Of a DNA stretch of 64,000 bases, positions 1-12,391 are shown in pieces. The position numbers and the translations under genes are program-made. The first letter of the stretch is position 1, and each line of letters begins with the position of its first letter. A model generated the notes under the pieces. It made no database searches and was not told where the DNA came from. It saw nothing but the letters and a program-made list of their open reading frames with translations. This DNA is from Pseudopithomyces maydicus (Eukaryota; Ascomycota; Dothideomycetes; Pleosporales; Didymosphaeriaceae): NCBI GenBank assembly GCA_026873275.1, contig JANTUC010000003.1, forward strand, positions 1,302,001-1,366,000, in the 5' to 3' direction.

Positions 1-781
1 CGCAAATGGCTCCAAGCGCAAGCGTCCCGACGAGGGCCGCGCTGCCGTGGTCTTCTCCCAGCCCGAGAACACGGAGACGCGCAACCACGACATGACCCAG
101 CTCACCTATGCCATCGAGTACCTGCAGCAGAAGCCCGACGTGTGGTTCACCTTCAAGGAGATCATGGACTATCTCAACATAAAGGACGGCGACCCTCTGC
201 GCAAGCGCCTCAGGGACTCGTTCCACCAAAACTCCCCGTGGAGCAAGGTCGAGCACGACCCTGCCACCAAGAAGTACCGCTACAAGCCCAAGTACAACAT
301 CCGCAGCAATGCCGAGCTTCGCCAGTATCTCCAGAACCAGAAATCTGCCCAGGGCCTGTCCGTCAAGGATCTCAAGGATGGCTGGCCCTCGGTGCAAGAC
401 GACCTCAGGACCCTGGAGATTAGGAAGCAGATTCTCGTGAGGCACAACATCAAGGACACCAACGCCAGGACAGTGTATGTCTCCTGCATCCCGCTATGTG
501 GCGTGTGCTAATGCGCTCAAAGGTGGGACAACGACCCGACCCTCATGCATGTCGTCGATCCAGAGTTCAAGCAGGAATGGCACCAAGTCATCATACCTGC
601 CGGCCAGGACGATCTGCGCAAGACCCTTCTAGCCGCCGGTCTAAAGCCATCGAGCGCGCCTCGTGCTGCCACCACCACCAAGCCCAAGGAGACGAAACGC
701 AAGGCTATTCGTCGCAGTGGCAAGCAGACCAACACACACATGGCCGGCATTCTCAAAGACTACTCCCACTTGCGCAAGTAG
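1..781 (+). CDS. TFA2: TFIIE beta subunit, 5' partial
   Basis: The general transcription factor IIE small (beta) subunit helps recruit and regulate TFIIH at RNA polymerase II promoters. The reading frame is open from base 2, so the start lies outside the window. Visible residues cover a basic stretch (SKRKRP), a winged-helix region (DVWFTFKEIMDYL, then a KYRYKPKYNIRS strand) and a second winged-helix region (LSVKDLKDGWP). One 48-nt intron, 475-522, has donor GTATGT and an AAAG acceptor; splicing restores frame into DNDPTLMHVVDPEF. The C-terminus is basic and ends KDYSHLRK. The DP-rich segment after the intron and the Lys-rich tail are typical of the family. Function is assigned from overall family resemblance. 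The gene is upstream of and co-oriented with COQ3. Confidence 0.88.
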
Positions 782-1208
782 TCACTTCGTACTTTGCATA
801 GCGGCGGCGTTTGGGCAGGTTCAGATTGTAGAAACCATCTGGAATACTTATTTTGCATTTTTTGGGTCACGGGGCATGCAACGGTAAGACGTAGTGTACA
901 ATATATAGAGACATTAGTTGGTGAATCGTCTATTGGGCGACACCTGATATCATCATTGCTGATGAAGTGAATTCTGATCTAGCGTATCGTGCCTTTATGC
1001 GAATGAGGAGCTTGGGTTTATTTTTATTTTTATTTTTTTGCACTCTCTTTCGATTCTTTGTCACGATAGCTCTGCAACTTTCCCTTTCAGTGAGGCGTAC
1101 AAAAACGACCGTCTCCCTGGTCCGTGCTACAAAAGTTAGTGGTGACATCAACTACACCGAAGCACAGAAGCTTCCGCGTTGCCTTTTCCGCACCCCCAGA
1201 CCATAGCC
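782..1208. other. Intergenic, TFIIE-beta to COQ3
   Basis: This stretch holds the 3' flank of the TFIIE-beta gene and the COQ3 promoter. A T-rich run with a TTTTTA-type period lies near 1017-1037. No gene is recognised. Confidence 0.5.
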
Positions 1209-2132
1209 ATGAAGGCGTCACGCTCCATCCGGGTTCTTCGCCCAAACCCAAAGCATCCAATCTTCCCAGTCAACTCACCGGTACATGCACGAATCCGATC
1301 CGCCCGGCCATCAAGCTCCGCACCACTGATCCGCTTCTCTTCTACTTCTACTTCCTCCTCCGCAACCTCGCCCCCGAAATCTACCGTCGACCCCACAGAG
1401 GTCTCCCACTTCAATGCGCTCGCCTCCAGCTGGTGGGACCCTGTAGGCCCTTCGCGTCTTCTACACCTCATGAACCCTCTCCGCCACACCTTCATATCAC
1501 GATGCCGCGGCGTTGCCCCAACCAGCACCGGCACCACACGTCTCCGCTACCTCGACATCGGCTGCGGAGGCGGCATCTTCGCCGAGTCGGCCGCACGCCT
1601 ACCTACGACCTCCTCCGTGACAGCCATTGACCCAACGCCTGAGGTGCTCAAGATTGCCGAAGCGCACAAGCGGCGGGACCCTACGATCGCGGCACCAGGA
1701 AAATTGACGTATGTCAACACTTCCATCGAGGAGCTGCCGCGACCAGCGTCACCCGAGGAGGGCTACGACGTTGTGAGCTTGTTCGAGGTGCTAGAGCACG
1801 TGAATGCGCCGGGCCCGTTTCTCGAACATGTACTTCCTCATGTGAAGCCTGGTGGTTGGCTGGTGATGAGTACGATTGCCCGGACGTGGACAAGCTGGCT
1901 TGTCACGAATGTAATGGCGGAAGACGTGCTGGGGATTGTGCCCAAAGGGACGCATGATTGGGCAAAGTATGTGAACGAGGGTGAGTTGAGGAGCTGGTTC
2001 CAGGGGAAGACGGGGTGGGGAGAGATGAGGACGCAGGGTGTCATGTATGTGCCTGGGTTGGGTTGGAAAGAGGTTGGAGGGAGCGAGGGGTGGGGGAACT
2101 ATTTCTTTGCTGTGAGGAGAGCAGAGGTGTAG
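1209..2132 (+). CDS. COQ3: Mitochondrial ubiquinone O-methyltransferase Coq3
   Basis: This is the SAM-dependent O-methyltransferase that performs both O-methylations of coenzyme Q synthesis on the matrix face of the inner membrane, within the CoQ synthome. It is a single exon of 307 residues. The N-terminus is rich in Arg, Ser and Pro and acidic-poor, as expected for a mitochondrial presequence (MKASRSIRVLRPNPKHP). Next comes the Coq3/UbiG signature FNALASSWWDPVGPSRLLHLMN. Methyltransferase motif I is LDIGCGGGIFAE, and the post-I region ends with an acidic residue after TAIDPTPE. VVSLFEVLEHV and KPGGWLVMSTI are motifs II and III. I chose the ATG at 1209; an upstream in-frame reading has no ATG. 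Identification is secure from the ordered motifs. Confidence 0.95.
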   Translation: MKASRSIRVLRPNPKHPIFPVNSPVHARIRSARPSSSAPLIRFSSTSTSSSATSPPKSTVDPTEVSHFNALASSWWDPVGPSRLLHLMNPLRHTFISRCRGVAPTSTGTTRLRYLDIGCGGGIFAESAARLPTTSSVTAIDPTPEVLKIAEAHKRRDPTIAAPGKLTYVNTSIEELPRPASPEEGYDVVSLFEVLEHVNAPGPFLEHVLPHVKPGGWLVMSTIARTWTSWLVTNVMAEDVLGIVPKGTHDWAKYVNEGELRSWFQGKTGWGEMRTQGVMYVPGLGWKEVGGSEGWGNYFFAVRRAEV

Positions 2133-2349
2133 AAAGAACGGAGCAAGTGTAGGATAGGTTGTGGGAGTAAGAGCACATGTGATACCCAGAATGGCATTGT
2201 ACAGTATGTATATATACAAATGGCGCACATGCGTTGCATATGACCGTCTTCCCGTGTATCGTACAATGCGTTGCCCGAAAGCTGCAGGCAGAACGAGGCA
2301 GCATGTTCAAGTAAAACCCCGTTTAAAACGCCGTCAAATGCCGTCTTGC

Positions 2350-2905
2350 TCACCCGGTCTGTTCCGTGCGGCCATTCCCTCCTTGTTGACCGCCAGTGGA
2401 GATTTTCCGCATCGCCATCTCACTTTTGCCAAATCGTTTTGTCGCTCTTCTTCGCTGGCTCTTCCCAGACCTCGGGCATGTTGCTTTGTTTCTGTGCTTG
2501 ACCATGGTAGACTGGTACATCCACGACATCATGCCCCCCTCTGCCTTCCATCTCTGCAGGTAGGCCTCGCCCGTCATGGGTTCCGGCACAGGCTCCCATG
2601 CCTCCAAGCGGGTCTGTATGTTCTTTGACGTGCGGCTCGAGACGAAGGGAGTCAGCTGCTCAGTTGTTAACTGGATGCAACGTCTCGCGAGGCTCCATCA
2701 CGCGTGCTCATACCTCGAAGCCCTTGGTGCCCTTGGCGGGGTAGACGAATGTGCGTATCCTGCTATAGTCCGGGTGGAACCGTCCGTATTTGTCGACGGT
2801 TCCCATGTTCCCAATGCGGTTTCCCTTGTAGTACTCTCGTCCAGCCTGCTTCGTCGAGAGCGGGAGGCGGCGCAGCGTCTTCTGGAGGCATTGCGTGGGT
2901 TTCAT
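2350..2905 (-). CDS. MRPL27: Mitochondrial large-subunit ribosomal protein mL41
   Basis: This is a structural protein of the mitochondrial 54S subunit (yeast Mrpl27, mL41). Exon 1 (2905-2714) contains the hallmark segment RRLPLSTKQAGREYYKGNR followed by GNMGTVDKYGRF and RTFVYP. A 58-nt intron (2713-2656, donor GTATGA, acceptor CAG, phase 0) joins it to exon 2, which starts LTPFVSSRTSKN as the family requires. The product is 165 residues. The C-terminal about 60 residues after AYLQRWKAEGG are basic and not part of the usual conserved core, so a further unseen intron or a lineage extension is possible. It is divergent from UTP14, with only 253 bp between the two ATGs, so a shared ribosome-biogenesis promoter is plausible. 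Confidence 0.87.
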
Positions 2906-3158
2906 ATCGGCGGCGGCGGTCCGGGGCGGGCTTCGGTCTCTTCAAGCGTGGCTACGGCAATGGCTCGCGGCGTCGTGGGTGCGATGCGATGCGATGCGGA
3001 GGTGTCGCGCAGGGCCGCCGGCGAAACCTCGGCGCAGATGCCTGTGCTCGAAAAAGTGAATGGAAACGAAGTGCCAAGATTTCGACCCACTCTTATCTTT
3101 TTTGCCGTGCAAGAGTAGAGTGCAGGTGGTCCCGCGACAACACATACGCAGTGCAGCC

Positions 3159-6096
3159 ATGCCGCCACGCATCTCGAGAGGCTCGTTCCAGAGCACCAAG
3201 CCGGACAGGTCGAAGCCGAAGACTGGCCCTCGCAACCAGAAGAAGGCCCAGCGGAGAGCCCAGAATGCCTTCTCCATCGCCGCCCACGAGGTGCCCGAGC
3301 GCAGCAGGGGACGCAAGAGTCGTCTGGGCGAGATCGAAGGCCCCACGCACCGAAAGCGAGCTCGTGACGAGGATGCCGACGACGGCGACGGCGACGACGA
3401 CGAGCAAGATGTGAAGAGAGGAAAGCGGAGACGAGGTGGGGACGACAGCTTGGACGAGGGAAGCGACTCGGAGGGCAACACCTGGACCATGGGGCATGTC
3501 GAGGATGACGACGACAGCGACATCGACAGCGACGACGCTTTCGGAGAGAGCGACGAGGAGAGGTTTGAGGGGTGGACCTTCCGCGGGAGTTCGAGCAACC
3601 AGCAGAAGGGCAAACCGAAGAAAGCCAAGTCCATGAAGCAGGTGGAAGACGAGGATGAGGATGAGGATTTCGACCTGGACGAGGAGAGAGTGCGGACGGC
3701 GAAGAGGATGACGAGGACGATTTGGGAGAGGATGCGATCGACCTCGCTACCGCGCTGGACCAGTATGAAGAAGACCAGGAGCAGGAAGAACGGCAGAAGA
3801 AAAAGAAACAGAAGCCATCAGCCTTTGGCGATAGCGACGACAGCGACGAGGCTCCCAGCGAAGTGGGCGACTTTGCCGCGGATGGCGCCTCCGATTTCTC
3901 CTCCGATGACGACGATGAAAACGAGTCAGATCGCAGAGCACAGCTCAAACACCTCATTGCATCCATGGCAGCAGAGGACGAACAGAACGCGCCTGGCCCG
4001 CGCAAGGTCGAAACCCACGAGAACGCTGCACCGTCAGAGTTCGGCGTGTCGAGGAAGGTCGATCTTGCAGGCTTCAAGTCAAAAATGACAGATCCAGAAA
4101 GAAAAAGTCTTTAAAACTGTTGCAGGACGACAAGGCCACGAAGCGCAACGACATCGCCCGGAAGCTCGACGCCCCACTGCCCAAGCGGCAGCAAGACAAG
4201 CTTGACCGAGCTGCTGCTGCTGCAAAAGCTCAAGAGACGTTGGACAGGTGGACGGATACAGTGAAGCATAACCGCCGTGCTGAGCACCTGCATTTTGGTC
4301 CCGATCGGCCTGAGGCGGGCTCGCGCATGGGTGAGAACCGGCTGCTACCTACCACTACAGCTGAACCGGCGAACGACCTTGAGAAAACAATTCAAGCAAT
4401 TCTACAACAGAGCGGACTCTCCAATGGAAAGGAGGACGAAGACAAGATTCAGAAATGGGAAGAACTCCAGACGAACAAGCTACCGTTGGCTGAAGTGCAG
4501 AAACGCCGTGCTCAACTCCGTATGGAAAGAGAGCTCATGTTCCGCGAGGAAGTCCGCGCAAAGCGTATAAAAAAGATCAAGAGCAAGTCGTATCGCCGGG
4601 TTCATCGTAAAGAGCGTGATCGATTAATGGAGAAGGAGCGCGAAGAACTCAAGGCTCAGGGTATCGATGTTTCAGAAGATGAACGAGAGCACAACGATCG
4701 TCGACGAGCCGAAGAGAGAATGGGTGCCAAACACCGGGAGAGCAAATGGGCCAAGGGTGTCAAAGCCTCCGGCAGAGGCGCTTGGGATGATGATGCACGC
4801 GCGGGTGTTACCGACATGGCTCGTCGCAATGAAGAGCTACGCCGGCGTATTGAAGGCAAGGAGGTCCGCGAAGAAGGCGATGAAGCATCTGATTTTTCGA
4901 GCGACGAAGGCGATGAAGATCTGGACGATGACGATGAAGGCACTGAAGCTATGAAGCGTCAGCTTGGGCGCTTGAAGCAAAACCCATTTACTACCGATCA
5001 GTCCAAGCTCGGCTCGATGGCCTTCATGCAGAAAGCAGAAGCAGCGCGGAGAGCCCGCAATGATGAGGATGTAGAACGTTTACGGAAAGAACTTGCTGGT
5101 GAAGAGAGCAATAGTGACGGAGAGGACGACAATGCAGTCAAGGCTGGGCGACGCAAATTCGGTCCTAGCACGAAAATGGCACCGCCAGCCATACAGCTTG
5201 ATAAGAGCGAGTTTGAAGAGCGCGAAGAACTAGGCAGCGATGCAGAGACCGCAACATTAGGTGCGGGAGGAAAGGCTCCTAGCCCTGGTAAACAGGTTAC
5301 CGCAGATGGCGGCGTCACAAACCCCTTGCTCGTGCGTTCCAAGAGTGCAAAGAGCAAGAACATCACCGAGGAACCCGATCTCTTGCCTATGGCCTATGAT
5401 ACTATCGCCGCTGCTGAAGTCCAAGAGAAGCCAGTGAAGCCATCTAAGAAGTCAAAGAAGAAGTCAAAATCCCAACCAAAGGCGACACCCGACACATCCT
5501 TAACTGGAGTCTTCGCCGGCAACCCCACTATTAGCAAGCCCGACGACGATGGTTTCCAAACCATTACCTACGAGAACGAAGATGATGAGTCCGACGGTTG
5601 GGGCGACGAGAACTCTACCTTCGACGCAACTGGGCTCCAACGTAACCAAAGTCTCACAGCGAGTGCTTTCGCTGGCGACAACGTCGAAGCCGACTTTGCC
5701 ACAGAAAAGAAACAGACCGTGCAAGAAGAAGACGAGCGTGTGGAAGAAAACGTCCTACCTGGCTGGGGCGCTTGGACCGGTGATGGCCTCAGTGTTAACG
5801 AACAGCGTAAGAGAGGCCAAGTCACGTATAACAGAAAAGCCGGCATTGCACCCGCAAAGCGCCAGGATGCGAAGCTAGCACGCGTGATCATCAACGAAAA
5901 GAAGGTCAAGGCAAATTCGAAATATAAAGCGGAACAACTACCTTTCCCTTTCGAGACGAGGGAACAATATGAGAGAAGTTTGCGACTGCCGAAAGGCCCA
6001 GAATGGACCACGAAAAAGACATTCCAACAGGCGACCAAGCCGCGGGTTATGGTCAAGCAGGGTGTTATTGCACCAATGCGGAAGCCACTGGTGTAG
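3159..6096 (+). CDS. UTP14: U3 snoRNP/SSU processome protein Utp14, frame broken twice
   Basis: Utp14 is a nucleolar component of the small-subunit processome that activates the DEAH helicase Dhr1 in 18S rRNA maturation. The start MPPRISRGSFQS is at 3159. Acidic, low-complexity regions are followed by conserved blocks: SRKVDLAGFKSKMTDPER; RKLDAPLPKRQQDKLDR with ETLDRWTDTVKHNRRAEHL; KIKSKSYRRVHRKERDR; and, near the C-terminus, GWGAWTGDG. The conserved sequence occupies three frames in succession. The changes fall near 3680-3690 (a GAGGAGAGAG tract) and at 4102-4106 (A5), and each is repaired by one added base, giving about 979 residues, close to the yeast length. No intron fits either place. 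Utp14 is essential, so sequence error is more likely than a pseudogene. Confidence 0.93.
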
Positions 6097-6698
6097 AATG
6101 AAGTATGGGATGTATAGAATAAAGATAGCAGGTGTCGTGAGGGGTAAAATACAGTTTTTATCGAGGTGCAAACTTAAATGCTAGTTGAAGTCTTAAAGTC
6201 TAGAGGGGTCGTTGATAAGGACCTAGTGTTACATGGCACTTGTCAAATCATATAACTCGGTGAAACTCAGGTCCAAGGATTTAGAGTGTGATCTTCTGGG
6301 TCTCAGGTCTCAGGTCTCAAGCTTGAATAGTCTCGATGATATGCACCTTCATCACCAAGTCAGCAGATACTGGCATCATGCCTCCAAAAACTCGGGCTAG
6401 AATTCGTATGAGCACAAACAATAGCCAGTTTCACGAAAACAAATGCGGTCGATAGGGCAGTTGTAGGTCGCAAGTCGACGAGACCTCGAGGACTTCACAT
6501 TTGAATGAGTCAAGGACGACGATCAGACATCGAGAACTGTCTCAATGAAGAAGTATCGATGGAAATTATTTTAGCAACAACACCTCTGCAATACTCTCGC
6601 CCGTGACTGGGCTATATCGCAACTTACCTACAAACAGCCTTTGTTCGTTCTTGCTTCAAACACCTGCTTTTGTCACGATCAAACCTTCACTTTGCAGC
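6097..6698. other. Intergenic, UTP14 to GH81 gene
   Basis: No gene is recognised here. It contains a short direct repeat of a TCTCAGG-type motif near 6298-6320 (gggtctcaggtctcaggtct) and presumably the GH81 promoter or unrecognised 5' exons. Confidence 0.4.
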
Positions 6699-9688
6699 AT
6701 GCCTAAGATTATCAAACAGCGCTTCCATGAGCGGTCTGCGCTGGCTTCCAGTAATGGAACCTTCGCTGGTGAATTGCACCTGCCTCCGGTATATATTATA
6801 CCGTTGGTACCGGCGACATCGTCTATCCCAGGCACCTTACATACGACATCTACACCTATTACGTCTCGGTTTGCCAACATACCAATTTTCTCTTCTTATC
6901 CTTATTCCACATTAAGCTCGGCTTTCGTCTTGGGTGGACATCATTCTTCTCTAACAGCAGAACCTATTCGTGCGACCCCGAGTAGTTTTGTGCTGTCCCA
7001 CTTGAGTTCAGTATCATTTCCCATGGGCCAACCGCAGTCTCTTATCCCATCGTCTTTCCGACCGTCTCGACCCTCGTCTTCACCCCGAAGGCCCACATTT
7101 TCTTCTCACGTCCGGCCTACACCGGCTCCAAACGTAAAACCAGTACCCAGCGACAATATATTTGTGCCAATTCAGCCAGACGATATACCGGGCTCAATTC
7201 CCATACACCTCAAACACCCTTTGCCGCGGACAGGAATCGAAGATAGTGATAACCCGATCCAGACGAACAGGTTTTATGCGAATGCATTCTTAGGCAAGCA
7301 AGACCAGCCAATATGGACACAGCCATACTTCATTTGGTGGGGCAAGGGCAGCTCAGATCCAAATCAATTCCAGACCTGGGGGATGAATGTCGGGCACGCG
7401 GAAAGTGAAGATTTGGAATTTGGACCCGGTGATCCACCAAAGGTAAGGGGACTTTGGTTATTTTCATTTGATGCAACTTCAACTGAGAGTTCTATATTTA
7501 TATTGACAATATATAGTATTATTATGCGCCTCGAAACCAATTGGTTGTACTTGGCGCGACAGAACTTTTGATGGAACACTTATGACAACAGATACACATC
7601 GTCCGCATTCAGTAAACATTAACTTAAGGTTCGTACTAGAATAGTCCATGGTAAACATAATGCTAATGTAGATTTTTCCTGTAGCCGGGGAACCTCTGTA
7701 GACTCACCCAAACTCTCCTTCCCAGTCGTACAAGGAATGAGTTGCGTCACAGCAGAGTATCAGAATGCCTCGCCACTGCTCCAAACATCAGGAAAAGGCT
7801 TCGTAGGAAATATGAGTGACCCGATACTCATCGGTAGATCCACCAAATACCGTTTTAGAGACTTTCAAGGGCGGGAATGGCTACTTTACATAAACCCTGC
7901 AAGTGGCGTTGAGTATGATGCAACCAAGATAGTAAAAATCGATGCCAATACGATCGTATTTCCCCCTAACTTCAGAGGAACCTTTCAAGTCGCCAAGACA
8001 CCTCCAGCTACCGATGCAGAAGCCCTCTATGATCGGACATACGGAACTTTCGTGGTAGATGCAAAAATCTACGCCACGGTCAGCGACACCCGCGGCACAT
8101 ACTCTTTCACCTACACCAAGATTGGATCTAGCCCCCTTCTCATGTTTCTTCTCCCTCACCACATCCAATCGCTAGATGCCGAACTAAAAGCCGGCATCAC
8201 GAACCTTCAGCTACGAACAACTACGAAAGGTATTGCAACCGCTGTCTGGGCCCCTTCTGATACTCTCTCCTTCACCGAAACCAATCTTCCCACCGCCATG
8301 TCTTTTGGTCCCTGGAGTCCTACTACCCCTACCCTACGCACTCGCTTCCCACCCGAGTTTCTCCTCTTTCTCTCTTCTGTCGCAGAGTTGGATCTCCGTC
8401 GCGCAATGTCCGACCCTCTGCCGCAAGACTCGTTCTACTACGCTGGAAAAGCGCTGTCTCGATTTGCGACGCTGCTTTGGGTCATTAAAGAGGTCTTGAA
8501 TAACAACGAGTGGGTTGCAAAGGGATTAGAAAAGCTGGAGTTGGAGCTGGCCAAGTACGTGGATAATACAGTGAAGATTCCGCTGTACTACGACGATACG
8601 TGGAAGGGGTTGGTCAGCAGGGCAGGTCTTATTGGAGACGATCCCGGAAGTGACTTTGGAAACTCGTTTTACAACGATCACCATTTCCACTACGGATATT
8701 TCATTTATACGGCGGCGGTGGTGGGAGCACTGGACCCTGGGTGGGTCGAGCGAGGGGGAAACAAGAAATTCATCAATCTAATGGTCAAGGTGCGTATGTA
8801 TGGTGGTAAGGTTTTCTTGCGATTGTTGCTGACACCCGTGGGAGGACATCGCAGAGAGTGTATATGATGGACGGGATTTCCCGTTTCAGCGCTGTTTCGA
8901 CTGGTACGTGGGCCACAGCTGGGCAAAGGGACTGTTCGACAGCGCAGATGGGAAGGACGAGGAATCGACCAGCGAGGATGGGTTCGCGAGCTACGCGATC
9001 AAGATGTGGGGAAAGGTCATCGGCGATACAAACATGGAGAAGAGAGGTACGGTGCCCCCTCCCTGTTCTCCTCGTAACAAACCATTTCCCAAGGTCTCAT
9101 CAGACATACCAACTCCTAACCTCTGGAGTAGCAACTCTCATGCTCGCCGTCCAAGCCCGCACCTTCCCCTCTTACTTCCTCCTCTCTCCTTCCAATCCCA
9201 ACCACCCTCCCTCCTTCCTCCCCCACAAGGTGACAGGTATACTCTTCGAAAACAAAGTCGACTATGCAACCTACTTCGGTGACGCGCCCCACCTTGTTCA
9301 TGGTATTCACATGCTGCCCGTTGCGCCGCCGAGCGCTTATTTGCGACCCCGCGCATTCGTTCGCGAGGAGTGGGACGCCTTCTTCAAAGACGGAGAAAAG
9401 CACAAGGTGACAAGACCCTCGCTCGAGCAGAAGGATTCGAGCGTGTTGCATCCCTCAACTCCGAAGCATGGACACGGGAACAGGGATGGGAAAGGGACAC
9501 CCTACGTAGACGGCGGATGGCGCGGGATTTTGTTTGCGAACTTGGCGCTCGTGGATGCGAGAGCTGCGTATGCATTTCTCAGGGAAGGAGTAGGCGGCGT
9601 TTGGGATGAAAGGTGGGTGGATGGCGGGGCCACGCGCAGCTGGTATTTGGTATGGTGCGCGGCACTCGGCGGTGTGGGAGGAAGATAG
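6699..9688 (+). CDS. GH81 endo-1,3-beta-glucanase
   Basis: This is a glycoside hydrolase family 81 enzyme that cleaves internal beta-1,3-glucan bonds, used in wall remodelling or septum and ascus degradation (Eng1/Eng2 type). Conserved blocks in order are: NPIQTNRFYANAFLG and WTQPYFIWWG; the beta-sandwich region; the catalytic segment DFGNSFYNDHHFHYGYF; FDWYVGHSWAKGLF with DGKDEESTSEDG; and a C-terminal LDGG-like block (WVDGGATRSWYL). Four introns are inferred: 7443-7516, 7629-7684, 8794-8854 and 9047-9131. A one-base gap in the T4 run at 7566-7569 must be filled to read through exon 2; the product is then about 904 residues. No clear signal peptide is seen at the ATG chosen, so the 5' end is uncertain. 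Residues from about 9400 to 9500 are low-complexity and might be mis-framed. Confidence 0.9.
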
Positions 9689-10527
9689 TGTTGCTACGTA
9701 GTTATGGCCGCGGTATCGCAAGAGATGAGCAAGGGAACAGCCGAGTGGGAAAGAAAAGACGTCCAAGCGGAGGTATTCTTCCTCGTAGCGGCGTAGAGGG
9801 CAGAGCGTGGCACGGCAACTCCCTCGAGCATTAGATTCATTACCACTTCATTCTAGCTAGCACACTCGCTCTACCTACAACCTCCATCCTGTCTTCCTTC
9901 TGGATCTCAAGGGGTGCATACTTTTCCCCAGAGCCAGTTATCCAAAAGAAAAATCAGAAAACATGATACCGCCTAACCGTCCATAGCCAACTATCGTACA
10001 ACGAATCTTTCCTGATCAATATTCGCACAAAACGAGAAACATGTAACAAAGGAAACATACAGCGTATATCGCCGAACCGGGTACCAGAGCAGATGTGCGT
10101 ATAGAGTGGAAGGAAACAGCTGGAAACCCCATGGGATAGAGTTGGTTGATTGGTTGATCCTTTCGCTCTGCCGCTGGGTAGAAAAAGAATTCGAAAAAAA
10201 AACCAGTGATACAAGACTGCTTTACAGAACTATACACAAGGAAACGGAACTAGACGTCCAGCAAGGATGTCTCAGGGTCAGTAATGATAGCGCCCAGTCA
10301 GCACCGCTCAACGGACGTCGGCACAAGCATCGCCTACGCTTTGCGGCAAGCTTCCAAGACATGAGAGAAAGCATGGGCGCGCAGACATGCGTGTGGTCGA
10401 ATAAGACGCGCGTATGGACAACATGCCCTGAATGGGGGCCAGATATGTCGACTATGATGGCACGGCGCGGGGCGGAGTGGGGCCGCTCGCCCTTATTCGC
10501 GTTCCGAATATCCGCTCAGGCAATGGG
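9689..10527. other. Intergenic between convergent GH81 and VCX1 genes
   Basis: Both flanking genes end here, so this is 3' UTR sequence and spacer. Short open frames on both strands show no recognisable protein character. Confidence 0.45.
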
Positions 10528-12391
10528 CTACCAAGCGTGAGCAAAGAAGCCTTTGCCGTCTTTGCCGGCGTCGCCGTCAGGCTTGACGTAGAAGGCTAGA
10601 GCAATTATGATGTACCTAGATTAAAGCCACGTCAGCGCCACATTTCGTGAGGCTTTGCACGGCCACTTATTTCTCTCGTTGCGCGAGTCCTTCACCGACA
10701 CCACCCCGGGGTCTGCTCTGTTGCGAAGGCTATCCTTTGCAGGAAAAAAATGCGCTTTTCGGCGACAGGCGAAGCAAAGCCAAAATTGACAGGTTACTGT
10801 CATGGTTTTCGCCGGTCGCTGAAAAGCGCACTGTGGAATATCACGTTCATCAAGGGATTTGGGACTTACATTCCAAGGCACATGCAGCCTTCCAAGTAGT
10901 TTGACTTTCCATCCTGAATGAGATAGTTGACGACCAGCACGGAGAGGAAGAAGATGACTGTCTCGAAGCCTTCAAAATGCAGCGACATGGGTTCGCCCAT
11001 GATCCACCCCAGGATGACCAGGAATGGCGTCACGAACAGCGCGATTTGCAGACTGCTGCCGATGGCCACGTTAACGGCAAGGTCCATTTTTCCTTTAAAG
11101 GCAACCACGACCGCCGTCACATGCTCGGCGGCGTTTCCAACAATGGGAATGAGGATTAAGCCGATGAAGGTCTTGCTGATGTGGGCGCTTTCGACAATGG
11201 CGTCGATGCTGTCAACCAGGTAGTCGGCACAAAAGGAGATGAAAACAGTAACGACGATGAGGGCGACCATGGCTGGGATTGGGGGTAGGGTGTCACCTTC
11301 CTTGGGTCCATCCTCTTCCTCCACGGGCTCCTCGCTTTGCGTCTCGGCATCGGTAAAGAACTCATGGTGCGTGAAGAGCTGAAACACAATATAAAGAACA
11401 TAAAGGAGGAGGAGGATGATGGCGGTGCCGCGCGACAACAGCTGGATGTTTGGGTCGTCCTCTTCGACTCCGTTTTTGCTGTGTTCCGAGATTGTTGTGT
11501 ATAGAGTGGCCGGGATGATCAGTGCGGCAGATGCAACAGCCATCAGGGAAGACATGGTTGAAGCTACTGTCGCATTGAACTCACGTTCCGATGCGCGGAT
11601 TCCGCCTGCGAGGAAGCAGCATCCCAATACCTTATCGAAGTCAGCACTGTAGCTCTGCCGGTCACCCCGGGGCCGATGGTCGATCACGTGGATTACTCAG
11701 TTCTACGGTTGATCCAGGACTACTTTTCAGGTAGGCATCGATACAATAGCACGCGAGCTACGCGAACGTCTTTGTACAACCGGCACTTCCCGACAGCCAA
11801 AAAAAGAGACTGGCAAAGGGCACACTTACAAGAAGCATATTGGATAGGATACTGCCTAGCATGCTGGCTTGGACAACACGGATTTGTCCGGCATTGAGCG
11901 CAACGATCGAGACCTGTTCGAGTCAGAATAGAAATTCTGGCGGACGGTTTCCAGACTGCCCCAGAGATGGACCGGGGACCGGGAATGGCACGAATCAGAA
12001 CGGTCATACTAGTGTCCAACGTCTTCGGAAAGCAGGCGCATATGCTTACAATGAGTTCGACGGCGTTTCCAAACGTCGCATTACACAAGCCTCCCAGGGT
12101 TTGTCCTAGCTTGGCCGACAACTCCTCGGTCGCGAAACTCAGCAGGGCAGCGAGCGGCATGATGGCGATGAAGTTGAGGACGAAGACGGCGGTGGGCGAC
12201 CAGTGCAGCTTGCCGGCGATGATGCCGAGCGGCACGAAGACGAGCAGGACGTTCACGTAGTTGCTGGATAGGGTGCCCCAGACCATGGACCAGACATTCT
12301 TGGAGTAGGTCTTCCATTTCGGATCCGAGTCGCGAGGGGCGCCCAGCAGCGGGGTCGACTCGCCGAGCGAGCCGTTGGTGGGTGCAGGCAT
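10528..12391 (-). CDS. VCX1: Vacuolar Ca2+/H+ exchanger, CAX family
   Basis: This is a vacuolar-membrane antiporter that exports cytosolic Ca2+ into the vacuole in exchange for protons. Four exons are supported: 12391-12050, 11913-11830, 11630-10870 and 10615-10528. Introns use GTAAGC, GTAAGT and GTAAGT donors, and every junction keeps frame, giving 424 residues. The two CAX repeat signatures are present: GNAVELI|VSIVALNAGQ (split by intron 1) and GNAAEHVTAVVVAFKGKMDL. Many hydrophobic helices and the acidic loop EEPVEEEDGPKEGD between the halves fit the family. The start MPAPTNGSLGEST is the first ATG with a good context; the frame stays open upstream but without an ATG. The last exon is only 88 nt and ends FFAHAW. 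Confidence 0.93.

Noticed and set aside
3642..3688. Introns instead of base loss at the UTP14 frame changes
   Set aside because: The skipped sequence would be the acidic coding region, and no donor/acceptor pair of normal length fits either site.
2902..4077. 391-residue minus-strand open frame over UTP14
   Set aside because: It is the antisense shadow of the acidic Glu/Asp-rich UTP14 region, giving Ser/Arg runs; the plus strand has family sequence.
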